From: Treponema sp.
Lineage (GTDB): Bacteria; Spirochaetota; Spirochaetia; Treponematales; Treponemataceae
Direction: 5' to 3'
Assembly (NCBI GenBank): GCA_017617145.1
Contig: JAFZWX010000183.1
Location: 1 to 38,092, forward strand
DNA: 38,092 nt
The notes under the pieces were generated by a model. The model saw only the letters and a list, made by a program, of their open reading frames with translations. It was not told the DNA's origin and did no database searches. Position 1 is the stretch's first letter, and the number at the start of each line of letters is the position of its first letter. The translations under genes and the position numbers were made by a program. This document shows positions 7,852 to 16,766 of the stretch, piece by piece.

Positions 7852-8862
7852 ATGTCGAAGAATCTGTTATTTGTCGCCTTAACAGTCTGTATTATTCTGT
7901 TTGTCGGCTGCAATAAGAAAACAAAAAATCCGTTTACGGAAGGAGAAGGTCAGTTTTCCCTGACAGCTTCTAATCAAAGTGCGGTCCCTGAGCATGTTGA
8001 AGGGGTCGAAGTGCAAAAAAAGGAGTTGAATTCTATGAAAATCCAGAACGAAATGTCGCCGCAGCTTATGCTTGAATTTTACAAAGACAGACCTGAAGTA
8101 AAGCTTGGTACAGTAAAACACGAAACTTATTATTCAAACACCTGTCGTATGGAACGAGGTTTCAGTATTCTTCTTCCTGCAAGCTATGATGGCGTAAAAA
8201 AATATCCTGTTGTGTACTTTCAGCACGGAATTTTTGGTGATGAAAACGGTATTATTCAGGATGACAGCAATAAATTCAAACAGATATCTGCAAATCTTGC
8301 TGCCGATGGCAAAGCAAAAGAAATGATTTTTGTATTTGGTCACATGTATGCAACTGATGATCCGAATCAGAAACCAGGTTTTGATTCTGTAGCAATAAAG
8401 CCTTATGACAATTTTATAAATGAGCTTGTAAATGACCTTATGCCATACATAGAAACTAACTATGCGGTCTTAACCGGACGTGAAAATACTGCAGTCTGTG
8501 GATTTTCAATGGGTGGACGCGAATCGCTATATATAGGATTATTGCGCCCGGATTTGTTTGGATACATAGGAGCAATTGCACCGGCCCCGGGTCTTGTTCC
8601 TGGAAAAGACGGCTTTATGACACACGAAGGTTCTCTTCAGGAAAACGAAGTAAAATATCCTGATGGAATGCCTCTTCCTGAATTCGTAATGATCTGCTGC
8701 GGAACTCAGGATAGTGTAGTAGGAAAGTTTCCTCTTTCATATCACAAACTGTTTAATCAGAATGGAATAGAACATTTATGGTTTGAAATAAATGGCGCTG
8801 ATCACAACAATATTGCAATTCGAACAGGACTATACTATTTTCTACAAGAAATCTTCAAATAA
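7852..8862 (+). CDS. Esterase lipoprotein, CE1/esterase-D type
   Basis: 336 residues from the ATG at 7852, which has GAAGG about 9 nt upstream. A lipoprotein signal ends at LFVGC (Cys20), so the enzyme should be lipid-anchored. The alpha/beta hydrolase fold is shown by YPVVYFQHGIFGDE for the oxyanion region, the nucleophile elbow GFSMGG (Ser219) and GADHNN with the likely catalytic His318. This resembles feruloyl and acetyl-xylan esterases of CE1, which would suit the GH5 genes further right; the substrate is not proven. Residues about 44-54 (VPEHVEGVEVQ) come from a palindromic repeat embedded in frame in the low-complexity linker. Confidence 0.82.
   Translation: MSKNLLFVALTVCIILFVGCNKKTKNPFTEGEGQFSLTASNQSAVPEHVEGVEVQKKELNSMKIQNEMSPQLMLEFYKDRPEVKLGTVKHETYYSNTCRMERGFSILLPASYDGVKKYPVVYFQHGIFGDENGIIQDDSNKFKQISANLAADGKAKEMIFVFGHMYATDDPNQKPGFDSVAIKPYDNFINELVNDLMPYIETNYAVLTGRENTAVCGFSMGGRESLYIGLLRPDLFGYIGAIAPAPGLVPGKDGFMTHEGSLQENEVKYPDGMPLPEFVMICCGTQDSVVGKFPLSYHKLFNQNGIEHLWFEINGADHNNIAIRTGLYYFLQEIFK
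7983..8003. repeat. Intragenic palindromic repeat (GAGC-x-TGT-x-GAA family)
   Basis: GGTCCCTGAGCATGTTGAAG is a variant of a short repeat whose other copy here (23195-23217) contains GAGCCTGTCGAAACC. It has CCCT/AGGG ends and encodes VPEHVEG in the esterase linker. A third half-site, AAGCTTGTCGAAAGG, forms the 3' end of the upstream gene (about 7818-7832). Confidence 0.5.
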
Positions 8863-8889
8863 GAGGCTCTTGTTAAAAAAAATCACTTG

Positions 8890-8919
8890 TTGAAACTCAA
8901 CTCCCTCTTGTTGTATAAT
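8890..8919 (+). promoter_or_regulatory. purA promoter
   Basis: TTGAAA (8890-8895) and TATAAT (8914-8919) are separated by 18 bp. The purA ATG is 37 nt downstream and has its own strong ribosome site. Confidence 0.75.
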
Positions 8920-8956
8920 ATCTGCGGTGCGAAAAATATCGCGGAGGTAAAAAATA

Positions 8957-10183
8957 ATGAATGTAGTTGTAATTGGAGCCCAGTGGGGTGATGAAGGAAA
9001 AGGTAAGATTGTTGATTATCTTGCAGAGGATGCTAAGTATGTTGTTCGTTATGCAGGTGGTCCAAATGCCGGTCATACAATTGTAGTAGACGGAAAGCAG
9101 TATGCACTTCATCAGGTTCCTTCTGGAATTCTTTATGCAGACAAAAAGGTTTTCCTTGGTTCTGGAATGGTAATTGATGCCGAAGCTTTCTTTAATGAAC
9201 TTCAGATGCTTAAAGACAACGGAATTAACTGGGAAGGCAGAGTATTTATTTCTGACAGAGCACAGCTCATCCTGCCACGCTACCGCCAGATGGATAAAGA
9301 CCGCGATGCTGCACGTAAACGACCAATTGGAACTACAGGACGAGGAATGGGTATTGCTTATGCCGAAAAAGCCCACCGCGATGGAGTTCGTCTTGCCGAT
9401 TTAGACTGGCCAGAAAAAATGGCTGAATTTGATGGCGAAGATAAGGAATATCTTGATAAATACCGCGACCGCCTTATGAACATGCGTGTTAATATGGCTG
9501 CCGAAATGTATAAAGTAAAGGGTGAAAATATTTTGTTTGAAGGTGCTCAGGGTGCAATGCTCGACCTTGATAGCGGAACATATCCTTATGTAAGCTCTGG
9601 TGCTTCTTGTGCTGCAGGTGCTGCAAGTGGTTGTGGAATTGGCCCTCATGACCTTGACCAGATTATTGGTGTATTTAAAGCTTACGAAACACGCGTTGGA
9701 AATGGACCGATGCCTTCTGAATTCAACAACGAAAGCGAAGGAGAACTTTGCCAGTATGTTCGTGATACAGGCCGCGAATATGGAGTTACAACAGGTCGTG
9801 CACGCCGCTGTGGATATCTTGATCTTGTAGCACTCCGTTATGCCTGCCGTGTAAACTCACTGGATGGGCTTGTTCTTACCCACCTTGATATTTACGATGC
9901 AATGGATCAGATTGAAGCTTGTGTTGCTTATGAGATTAACGGTAAACAGGTAACAGATTTCCCTTCAAACGTAAAAGACCTTGAAAATGCTAAACCTGTT
10001 CTTGAAAAGTTCAAAGGCTGGAAAACAGTTCTCAAAGACTGCCGTTCTTACAAAGAACTCCCAGAAAACGCCCGTGCCTACATTAAATACATAGAAGACT
10101 ACTGTGAAACTCCGGTAACAATAGTTTCTGTAGGCTACGAACGCAACGAAACCTTCGTAAGAAAGGATCCTTGGGTTAAATAA
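8957..10183 (+). CDS. purA: Adenylosuccinate synthetase
   Basis: Converts IMP, aspartate and GTP to adenylosuccinate, the first step from IMP to AMP; cytosolic. The N-terminal GTP-binding motif QWGDEGKGKIVD (9-20) has the catalytic Asp, and GGPNAGHTIV follows with the catalytic His. Later conserved segments include RPIGTTGRGMG, LFEGAQG, GVFKAYETRVGNGP and TTGRARRCGYLDL. The 408-residue length is slightly shorter than usual. A strong GGAGGT ribosome site lies 8 nt before the ATG. It is transcribed from its own promoter and ends at a long stem-loop. Confidence 0.97.
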   Translation: MNVVVIGAQWGDEGKGKIVDYLAEDAKYVVRYAGGPNAGHTIVVDGKQYALHQVPSGILYADKKVFLGSGMVIDAEAFFNELQMLKDNGINWEGRVFISDRAQLILPRYRQMDKDRDAARKRPIGTTGRGMGIAYAEKAHRDGVRLADLDWPEKMAEFDGEDKEYLDKYRDRLMNMRVNMAAEMYKVKGENILFEGAQGAMLDLDSGTYPYVSSGASCAAGAASGCGIGPHDLDQIIGVFKAYETRVGNGPMPSEFNNESEGELCQYVRDTGREYGVTTGRARRCGYLDLVALRYACRVNSLDGLVLTHLDIYDAMDQIEACVAYEINGKQVTDFPSNVKDLENAKPVLEKFKGWKTVLKDCRSYKELPENARAYIKYIEDYCETPVTIVSVGYERNETFVRKDPWVK

Positions 10184-10190
10184 TTATCAG

Positions 10191-10245
10191 AACCCGAAAC
10201 TCATTTTTTTTATGTTTTTCCTTGAAAAAAATGAGTTTTAGGGTT
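10191..10245 (+). terminator. Stem-loop after purA, terminator-like
   Basis: AACCC then AAACTCATTTTTTT (to 10210) pairs with AAAAAAATGAGTTT (from 10225) then GGGTT (10241-10245). The arms are long and the loop short. The T run lies within the ascending arm rather than after the stem. The right arm overlaps the promoter of the next gene. Confidence 0.55.
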
Positions 10246-10251
10246 TATAAT
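10222..10251 (+). promoter_or_regulatory. Promoter of the GHKL-ATPase gene
   Basis: TTGAAA (10222-10227), an 18-bp spacer and TATAAT (10246-10251). The ATG at 10262 is only 10 nt past the -10, which predicts a leader of a few bases at most. Confidence 0.65.
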
Positions 10252-10261
10252 ATAAGTAGTT

Positions 10262-10948
10262 ATGAAAGTAGATACAGTTGAACTGAGCATGGATGACATT
10301 CAAAGTATTAAGGACGCAGTTAGAGAGAGACGTCCTATAAATTTTTATTGTTATACTCTTACTCTTGAACAAAAGCAAAGATTCCAGAATATTCTTGATG
10401 TGTTTTTAAAAGAATGCGACGAATATTATTTATTCAACTGTCTTTCATATTGTCTTTTTGAACTTCTTGATAATGCAAGTAAAGCTAACGCAAAGCGTAT
10501 TTATTTCAAAGAACAAAATCTTGATATTGATAACCAGAAAGATTATGCCAGCGGAATGAAGAACTTCAAGTCAAATCTTTCTGATAACAAACAGCATTAT
10601 AAAGATGAACTTGAGTCCGGCTTGTTACAGGTTCATCTTCAACTTTCTGCAAATGATGTTATTTCGCTTTCGGTTTCAAATAATACAAAGATAACAGAAA
10701 ATGAATATAGACGTATTCAGGATAAAATAGATAAAACAAAAAATTACGATAATGTTGCAGATGCCTTTGCAGATATTGATCAGACAGAAGGTTCCGGTTT
10801 GGGTATTATTACAATTGTAATTATGCTTCGCAAACTTGGACTAACTATGGACTGTCTCAAATTCAGTACTACCGAAGAAGAGACAGTTGCCAGTATCGTT
10901 ATTCCAAAGAATCTTCTGAAAGATGCAGAAGATTTAATGGAATTGTAA
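10262..10948 (+). CDS. Stand-alone GHKL (histidine-kinase-like) ATPase-fold protein
   Basis: 228 residues with no membrane segment. The N box is CLFELLDNASKANAKR (Glu67, Asn71) and the glycine-rich G2 box is TEGSGLGIITIVIML (about 175-189). The usual DxGxG G1 box is replaced by LSVSNNTKIT (about 136-145), so ATP binding may be altered. There is no phospho-acceptor domain. It could be an anti-sigma-like kinase or the ATPase half of a split signalling system; no partner is adjacent. No Shine-Dalgarno is seen before the ATG, consistent with a leaderless message. Confidence 0.7.
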   Translation: MKVDTVELSMDDIQSIKDAVRERRPINFYCYTLTLEQKQRFQNILDVFLKECDEYYLFNCLSYCLFELLDNASKANAKRIYFKEQNLDIDNQKDYASGMKNFKSNLSDNKQHYKDELESGLLQVHLQLSANDVISLSVSNNTKITENEYRRIQDKIDKTKNYDNVADAFADIDQTEGSGLGIITIVIMLRKLGLTMDCLKFSTTEEETVASIVIPKNLLKDAEDLMEL

Positions 10949-10956
10949 GAAGCAAT

Positions 10957-13900
10957 CTACTTTTTTTTACTGCCTCGTCGCTGCGTTCCTTTCAATGACT
11001 TGGTTTGTTTCGGGGCATACGCCTTTGCTAACAATTCACACTTATATGCTGCCTTTAATTTTGCTGCACGTAAATCCTTAAACAATTTCAGAATATTTTC
11101 AAGGTCTGCACTCTTTGCATTCATCATCATTAAAAGTTCAATAAGATTTATACTGTAATCTGTTATTTCTTTGTTGAACCATAAGATATTATCAAAGGTA
11201 TTTGCACCACTTAATAATCTTCTGTGTTTACTTATTACAAGGAGTTCTGTTATTCTTGCAGCGGTAGCGCGTTTTCCTGAAGGTGTTGCAATTTTTGAAA
11301 CATCACTTACACGGGCTAGAATAAACATTCTTGTAAGGTCTGTGCGAAGATTTTTTTCAAGGTCTGTGTAAGTAGTAATAAACTGATTGAACTTGCGGGC
11401 AAAATTCAAGAAGTCTGCAAGCCCCGAAGTTGCATATTTTCCGCTGAGTGCTCGACACAGTAAAACAACTTCTAAATTAGGGTCTGCACCTTCCATGAGT
11501 TTCACAAATTGTAGAACTTCTTTTGCATTTACAATTGCTTTCTGCAAGTCTGCAGGTTTTTTACCAGCTTTTGCATTATGAACTTGAACTAAAAGCTTTA
11601 AAAGTTGTTGAACATCTTTTGTAAGGGTGCATGTCTGAACTTTTTTAGAGTCAGTTTTTGCGTTTGTTTTTGCCTTAGTCTTTGCTTTAGTTGGTTTTTC
11701 TGTTGTTTTTTCCTTGAAACTTCCTTCCGAAGCTTTTTCTATCTTTTCACATTCAGTTTCAAAGGCAAGGGCTTGTTTTTCGGCAGCTTTAAGAATTTTA
11801 TTTATTTCTGAAGAACTGACTTTTGGTTCTTCTTTATTTGTAAATGCCTGAATAACAGGTGGAAGTACAGCTTTTGCGTAATTTTCCATTGCGGCATAAA
11901 GGTCTTTGTAAATAATTTCCTGCCAGGCCGATTCTATGTCTTCGCAACCTGCGCCGTTCAAATGTTCGCACAAGATTCTGTAACGACCGTCGGCTTCGTC
12001 TGTTACCTGATGAACATCCATGTAAACCTGGTATTCAAAACCGTTGAGCATTACGAACAAGCCTTTCTCGCAGATTTCCTTGCTCTTACGGATATACCAT
12101 AAGCCACTGCGGTTTTCGCGGAATATACAGTATTTGTCGTCTTCGCCGTTGAGGTTTAGTCCTTCGGAAATTGAACGTGAAATAAGTTTTGTTTCGTCGC
12201 CGTTGCCTGTTTTTACTGCGTACGGGTCAGACTGTTTGATCCAGCCGTAAGCGCGGTCGTACTTGTTGTTGTATACAACAAAGGTTCTTTCGTTACCGGC
12301 ACCGTTTGAATAGGCAAATACGTTTTCGTTTACAACGCCGTCCTGCCAGAGGTCATAGAACAAGAAGTTTTCTACTCCGCTAAAGAGGTAGCGTTTTTTC
12401 ATGAGAGGGAATATTTCGCGCCAGTGCCTGTCTACCAGATACTGACTTGGTTTTTCGTCTTTGTAGGCCTTGGTGTATTCCATGCCGTATTTTTCTGTAA
12501 AGCCTTCAATCTGTCCGTGACCAAACATTGGCAAGCCCGGCATAGTAATCATGAGTGTACATACACCAAAATATTTGTCGCCGTCACCAAACTGGGCAAT
12601 TGCAGTTTCTTCATCAGGGTTGTTCATAAAGTTTACGTAGCGTTTAAGAACCTGCGGGTCAAAAGTGATTGTATTTTTTACAGTCTGCCTGTATTTCTGA
12701 TTCTCTTCCTTTTTAAGCATGTTCATGAATGCAGAGTTGTATACGCGGTGCATACCAAGTGTGCGTACAAAATATCCTTCCATCATCCAGAAGGCTTCGG
12801 CAAGCAGCAAAGTATCCGGGCATTCGCGGGCAACACGGTCTACAACTTCGCGCCAGAATTCGTTTGGAATTGCTTTGTTGAATTCTTCGTAGCTAAGGCC
12901 TGTTTCGCTACGGGTTGCAATGTCTCCTCCGTGTCCTGGCTCCGGGTACCAAAGGCGGCGTATAGATTTTTTTGCAAGAACCATTGCGGCATCAAAACGG
13001 ATAATCGGGAAGTTCTGTGCAACATGTAAAATTTCCTGCATTACAGCTTCGCGGGCTTGTGGGTTCAAAAAGTCAATCTGGGCTGTGTCGTTCCATGGAA
13101 GTCCTGTTCCGTCGTTTCCGTGGTAGATGTAGCGGGTGTCGCCAGTCTGATTGTCTACGCGCTTGAAAACTACAGAACAGTCATTTTTTGTGTAGTAGTG
13201 GTCTTCAAGGTAAAGAGAAACTCTGCCGTCCTGCGAAAGGTTTTCTCCATTAAAGGTGTAGTGCGGGAACGGGCAGTCGCGGCGCTGAATAAAAAGATCC
13301 GGGCGGTTTATAACCCAGTCGCCGTCCATACCTGTGTGGTTTGGTACCATATCAGAAGCAAGACGGATTCCTCGCTGCCACAAGCGGGTGCGTAAGTTTG
13401 CAAGGGCATCCCAGCCACCAATATTCTGTGCAATGTTGTAGTCGTAAAGAGAGTAAGCACTGGCAGCTGCTTCGGGGTTTCCGCAAATCTGTTTGATGCG
13501 GCGGCTTGCTTTTGAGCGTTCCCAAAGTCCTATGAGCCAAAGGCCTGTAAATCCTTCGTCACGCAGCTTATCAAGTTCAGGGTCTGGAATCTGGTCAAGG
13601 CGGGTAATAGGGTAGCCGTATTGTTTTGTAAGCTGGTCCAGCCATACAAGAACTGTTTTTGCAATAAGAATTACTTTTGGCATCCAGTCACTGTCGGGGC
13701 TGTAGCGTTCGTATTCGTTCATCAAGTTTTCAAAGGAGTAGGCAGTCATATCGGGGAGGTCGCCGCCACCAAAACCATGCCAGGCAGCCTTTTCTTCTTC
13801 GCTGATTGTGTCCATTCCGGCAAGGATTCGCTTGAGCCATTCACCAAGGAATTCTGCCCAGTATTTCTGAATATATTCAAGCTGTCCTTTAAGACTATCC

Positions 13901-14571
13901 GGAGCAAAAGCCTGAGGTTCCTTAAGGAGATTTATAAGATCGTGGTCAAAAGGCCCGAAGGTTGGCTGTGATTTAGCGTATGCCTTAATGCTTGTCCAGG
14001 TTTTACCGTATAGTTTGTTTTTTGCAAGCGGCTTGTCATCAAAAAGCAATTTGAACGGTTTGAAGGCTGCGTTTTCATTTGCAAGGTGAAGAAGTATGAG
14101 CTCTTCGAGTGTTTGCTCTCGGTTTGAACGCTGTTCCCCGGTTGCAAGGTCGGTGCCTTTTCGCAAGAGGTATTCGCTGGCAGTACATTTTTCCTTATAA
14201 ACTTCAACAGGCGGGAACTCCTGCAAAAAATCAAGCAGCAGAGTGTCAATTTCTTTTTTTGTATATTGCTTTTCAAGCTCTGCCATCAGGTTGTGCATAA
14301 AGGTTGGCACCTTGTTTCGCCTGTAAAGCATGCACACATGATGGAGAATTTCATCAATAAGCCCCATTGCATTGAGCTGTCCTGCACTTACGCGTTTGTT
14401 TTCATCACCGGTAACAGTATCAATATAATTATTAAAGAGGACCTGAAAATTGCGCACGTTCCTCATATTGGCAAAAACAACATTTCCGCTCGAAGCAAAA
14501 AGCCCCTCTTCAAAAGAGCAAAGATCGCGCACTTTTCTGGAAATATGGAACTCGTTATATGAAAGTTTCAT
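10957..14571 (-). CDS. Large GH13 alpha-amylase-family protein with C-terminal extension
   Basis: The protein is 1204 residues. The N-terminal ~300 residues are helical and not recognised. A GH13 barrel follows (about 310-750) with GFTGLWLIGLWE, DMVPNHTG, the nucleophile IRFDAAMV (Asp527), the acid/base LLLAEAFW (Glu592) and NNPDEE (Asp653) in place of the usual HD. A C-terminal region of about 350 residues includes a lysine/threonine-rich linker (about 905-945) and ends in RRGSKKK. There is no signal peptide, so it is probably cytosolic and acts on glycogen or imported maltodextrin. Its start codon overlaps the malQ stop as ATGA, so translation is likely coupled. The subfamily is not assigned. 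Confidence 0.85.
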   Translation of the reverse strand: MKLSYNEFHISRKVRDLCSFEEGLFASSGNVVFANMRNVRNFQVLFNNYIDTVTGDENKRVSAGQLNAMGLIDEILHHVCMLYRRNKVPTFMHNLMAELEKQYTKKEIDTLLLDFLQEFPPVEVYKEKCTASEYLLRKGTDLATGEQRSNREQTLEELILLHLANENAAFKPFKLLFDDKPLAKNKLYGKTWTSIKAYAKSQPTFGPFDHDLINLLKEPQAFAPDSLKGQLEYIQKYWAEFLGEWLKRILAGMDTISEEEKAAWHGFGGGDLPDMTAYSFENLMNEYERYSPDSDWMPKVILIAKTVLVWLDQLTKQYGYPITRLDQIPDPELDKLRDEGFTGLWLIGLWERSKASRRIKQICGNPEAAASAYSLYDYNIAQNIGGWDALANLRTRLWQRGIRLASDMVPNHTGMDGDWVINRPDLFIQRRDCPFPHYTFNGENLSQDGRVSLYLEDHYYTKNDCSVVFKRVDNQTGDTRYIYHGNDGTGLPWNDTAQIDFLNPQAREAVMQEILHVAQNFPIIRFDAAMVLAKKSIRRLWYPEPGHGGDIATRSETGLSYEEFNKAIPNEFWREVVDRVARECPDTLLLAEAFWMMEGYFVRTLGMHRVYNSAFMNMLKKEENQKYRQTVKNTITFDPQVLKRYVNFMNNPDEETAIAQFGDGDKYFGVCTLMITMPGLPMFGHGQIEGFTEKYGMEYTKAYKDEKPSQYLVDRHWREIFPLMKKRYLFSGVENFLFYDLWQDGVVNENVFAYSNGAGNERTFVVYNNKYDRAYGWIKQSDPYAVKTGNGDETKLISRSISEGLNLNGEDDKYCIFRENRSGLWYIRKSKEICEKGLFVMLNGFEYQVYMDVHQVTDEADGRYRILCEHLNGAGCEDIESAWQEIIYKDLYAAMENYAKAVLPPVIQAFTNKEEPKVSSSEINKILKAAEKQALAFETECEKIEKASEGSFKEKTTEKPTKAKTKAKTNAKTDSKKVQTCTLTKDVQQLLKLLVQVHNAKAGKKPADLQKAIVNAKEVLQFVKLMEGADPNLEVVLLCRALSGKYATSGLADFLNFARKFNQFITTYTDLEKNLRTDLTRMFILARVSDVSKIATPSGKRATAARITELLVISKHRRLLSGANTFDNILWFNKEITDYSINLIELLMMMNAKSADLENILKLFKDLRAAKLKAAYKCELLAKAYAPKQTKSLKGTQRRGSKKK

Positions 14572-16640
14572 GAATGAATCTCCTTTATTTTATCTATCAG
14601 TTCTTTATTATCTATTAAATCTTCTACTGCGCATGGCATTCGGTAGGTCCAGTTAAACTTTGTTACTGTTCCCGGGATATTTATGCGTTCGGCGCTGGCT
14701 TTTGTTAACCAGAAGGATTTGTCCATATATAAGAAATCCTGCAGTGGTGGAATGAACCATTGGCTTGCGCTGGTTGCAGACACGCTTAGGATTGTTTGGG
14801 CCAGTTCCGGTGTGAAGTCTCGTTGTGCAAGAGCCTTGGCGCCCTGAGAGATTTCATTTTCTGGTTTATCGAACAACGGCCCTTCTGCATCTTCTTTGAG
14901 TCCGAATGCGGCAGGATTTGCTTTTATAAAGGCTTCTACACTTTCTTTTTCGGTTTCCCACCATTCGCGGATTGTGCTTGAATCGTGAACGGAAGTTGTG
15001 GTAACGCTGAGCGGTTCGTATTTTTTGAATGGAACATAAGGCTGTCCATCTTCTGCCCATTCGCGGCACCAGCGTACAACACGCAAACCAAGGATGTTGT
15101 GCTTTTTCATTGTCTCCGGTACACACGAAATGCCAACTCCTAAATCTTCACCGCACGGAATCATTTTAAGACCGCTGGTTATGGCATTAAAAATTTCATC
15201 GGCCTGTTTTTTCCAGAGATTCGTGTTTTTCTTTCCAAGCTTGGTGAACAGTTCTTCAAGCGCAGTTTTTTCTGCCTCGTTGAGCGACTTCCACGAAGTA
15301 GACTGGTTGTATGTCCAAAGCGGAATAAACTTATTTTTGCCCACTTCCAGAAGAGTTCTGTTTGACCAGTATTCACTTAATTTCTGGCGGATTTTTTCCT
15401 GGGCAGGCTCGTCTACAAAAGCAGTAAGATTCAAGTTTGCAAGCTGGGCGTTTCCTTTAATTGAATTATCAAAAAGCCAGAGTTCCTCGTTTCCAATTTG
15501 AGTACAGCAGGTTTCAAGAATCTTGTGGGCAACTTCGCGGTTCCAGGTAATGTCTTCTACAGCGCTTGTAGGAATATGAGGATGGCTTAACCATCGGATT
15601 CTGTCATCGTCAAAACCAAGCTCGTAAAGGTCATCAATTTTAAAAGAAGCATAAGGTTCTGTGTGGCCTGTAAGAGCGTTGCAGTCTGTGCTAGGAATTG
15701 CCCAGATGCGGAAAAAGCCCAGAATGTGGTCTAGTCGGTAGGCATCATAATAGCGGGATGCAGTTTTGAGACGCTGCTTCCACCAGCTGTAATCCTGTGC
15801 TTTAAGATTTTTCCAGTTGTAAGTTGGGAAGCCCCAATTTTGTCCGGCAGGGTTTTCTCCGTCGCTTGGAGATCCTGCACGCAGGTCATGATTAAAAAAT
15901 TCCGGATAAGCCCAGGCATCGCAGGAATCTTCGTTCATAAGGATTGGCATGTCGCCTTTAAGGAGCAGCCCCATCTTGTGTACTTCTGCCACGGCAGATT
16001 CAAACTGTGAGGCAGCAAGCATCTGGCACCAGGCGTAAAAAAGATGTTCCTTTTTGAAGGCCTTTGTGTTCCACCTTTTTGTAATCTGCTCGGCGGTCAT
16101 TGTTTTATCATCTTCATGCCAGCTTTTCCAGCTTGCCTGCATGTAGTTCCATTTAAGGTTTTTGTAAACGGCGTAGGTTTTTATCCAGCTGTTTGATTTG
16201 ATCCAGCTTTCCAGTGCTTCATCAGGAGTGCCTGTTTTTCCAACCTGGCTTGCATCATAAAGCTTCATCAAAAGGGAAGTTTTTGTGTTCAAAATTGAAT
16301 CATAGTCGTAGCGCAAGGTGTAGGCATTTGCAGAAATAAAATCATCGTAGGCTTTTTTGAATTTTGCGTCTGATTTGTATAAATCGTCAAACCCCGGAAC
16401 ATCCTTAATGCGGATATAAATAGGATGCAGCGCAAAAGCCGAAAGTCCCGAGTAGGGTGAACTTTGGGTTCCTGTATCATTTACAGGAAGCAGCTGAATT
16501 ATACCAAGTCCCGCCTCTTTGCAAAAACGGGCAAAAGGAACAAGGTCCGCAAATTCTCCAATCACAGGATTTTCTTTTGTATATAAGGCGCCAAGCGGCA
16601 CAGCCACGCCAGTAAGTTTCTTTTTCTGCATAGTTTTCAT
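14568..16640 (-). CDS. malQ: 4-alpha-glucanotransferase (GH77)
   Basis: 690 residues from the ATG at 16640; the second ATG at 16631 is equally plausible, because an extended -10 box ends immediately before 16640. GH77 features are clear: a GSPYSG-like SSPYSGLSAFALHP near the start, the nucleophile region DAYRLDHILGFFRIWAIP, the acid region IPCGEDLGVG, LGLRVVRW and SVHDSSTIREWW. The enzyme transfers glucan chains between maltodextrins in the cytosol. It is the first gene of a two-gene operon with the GH13 protein. The MalQ/GH13 pair suggests internal glycogen or starch-oligosaccharide turnover. Confidence 0.93.
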   Translation of the reverse strand: MKTMQKKKLTGVAVPLGALYTKENPVIGEFADLVPFARFCKEAGLGIIQLLPVNDTGTQSSPYSGLSAFALHPIYIRIKDVPGFDDLYKSDAKFKKAYDDFISANAYTLRYDYDSILNTKTSLLMKLYDASQVGKTGTPDEALESWIKSNSWIKTYAVYKNLKWNYMQASWKSWHEDDKTMTAEQITKRWNTKAFKKEHLFYAWCQMLAASQFESAVAEVHKMGLLLKGDMPILMNEDSCDAWAYPEFFNHDLRAGSPSDGENPAGQNWGFPTYNWKNLKAQDYSWWKQRLKTASRYYDAYRLDHILGFFRIWAIPSTDCNALTGHTEPYASFKIDDLYELGFDDDRIRWLSHPHIPTSAVEDITWNREVAHKILETCCTQIGNEELWLFDNSIKGNAQLANLNLTAFVDEPAQEKIRQKLSEYWSNRTLLEVGKNKFIPLWTYNQSTSWKSLNEAEKTALEELFTKLGKKNTNLWKKQADEIFNAITSGLKMIPCGEDLGVGISCVPETMKKHNILGLRVVRWCREWAEDGQPYVPFKKYEPLSVTTTSVHDSSTIREWWETEKESVEAFIKANPAAFGLKEDAEGPLFDKPENEISQGAKALAQRDFTPELAQTILSVSATSASQWFIPPLQDFLYMDKSFWLTKASAERINIPGTVTKFNWTYRMPCAVEDLIDNKELIDKIKEIHS

Positions 16641-16649
16641 ATTATACCA
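16641..16649 (-). promoter_or_regulatory. Extended -10 promoter of malQ
   Basis: On the minus strand TGGTATAAT abuts the first ATG (16640). A start site 7-9 nt downstream would fall just before the second ATG (16631), giving a nearly leaderless message starting at MQKKKLTG. No convincing -35 is seen. Confidence 0.5.
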
Positions 16650-16703
16650 CGAAATTTGCAAAAAAAATGAAGAATTTTTCACTTTTTTTGAGGATTTTTT
16701 TCC

Positions 16704-16734
16704 TTGACGGTTTTTTGCGGGGGGGGGGTATAAT
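16704..16734 (+). promoter_or_regulatory. Promoter of GH5 copy 1 with poly-G tract in the spacer
   Basis: TTGACG (16704-16709) and TATAAT (16729-16734) are separated by 19 bp, of which 10 are an unbroken run of G (16719-16728). Eight G would give the optimal 17-bp spacer. The sister promoter at 19674 has the same layout with the tract interrupted by an A. Confidence 0.8.
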
Positions 16735-16766
16735 AGAAGAAACATTCTAATTTCTGGAGCTTTCTT

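Noticed and set aside
12424..13029. Long plus-strand open frame of 201 codons
   Set aside because: It is a mirror of the GH13 gene, whose catalytic motifs are on the other strand; the peptide is Phe/Val/Cys-rich as expected for antisense.
16719..16728. Poly-G as a coding-frame switch
   Set aside because: The tract lies upstream of the start codon, between -35 and -10; no reading frame crosses it.
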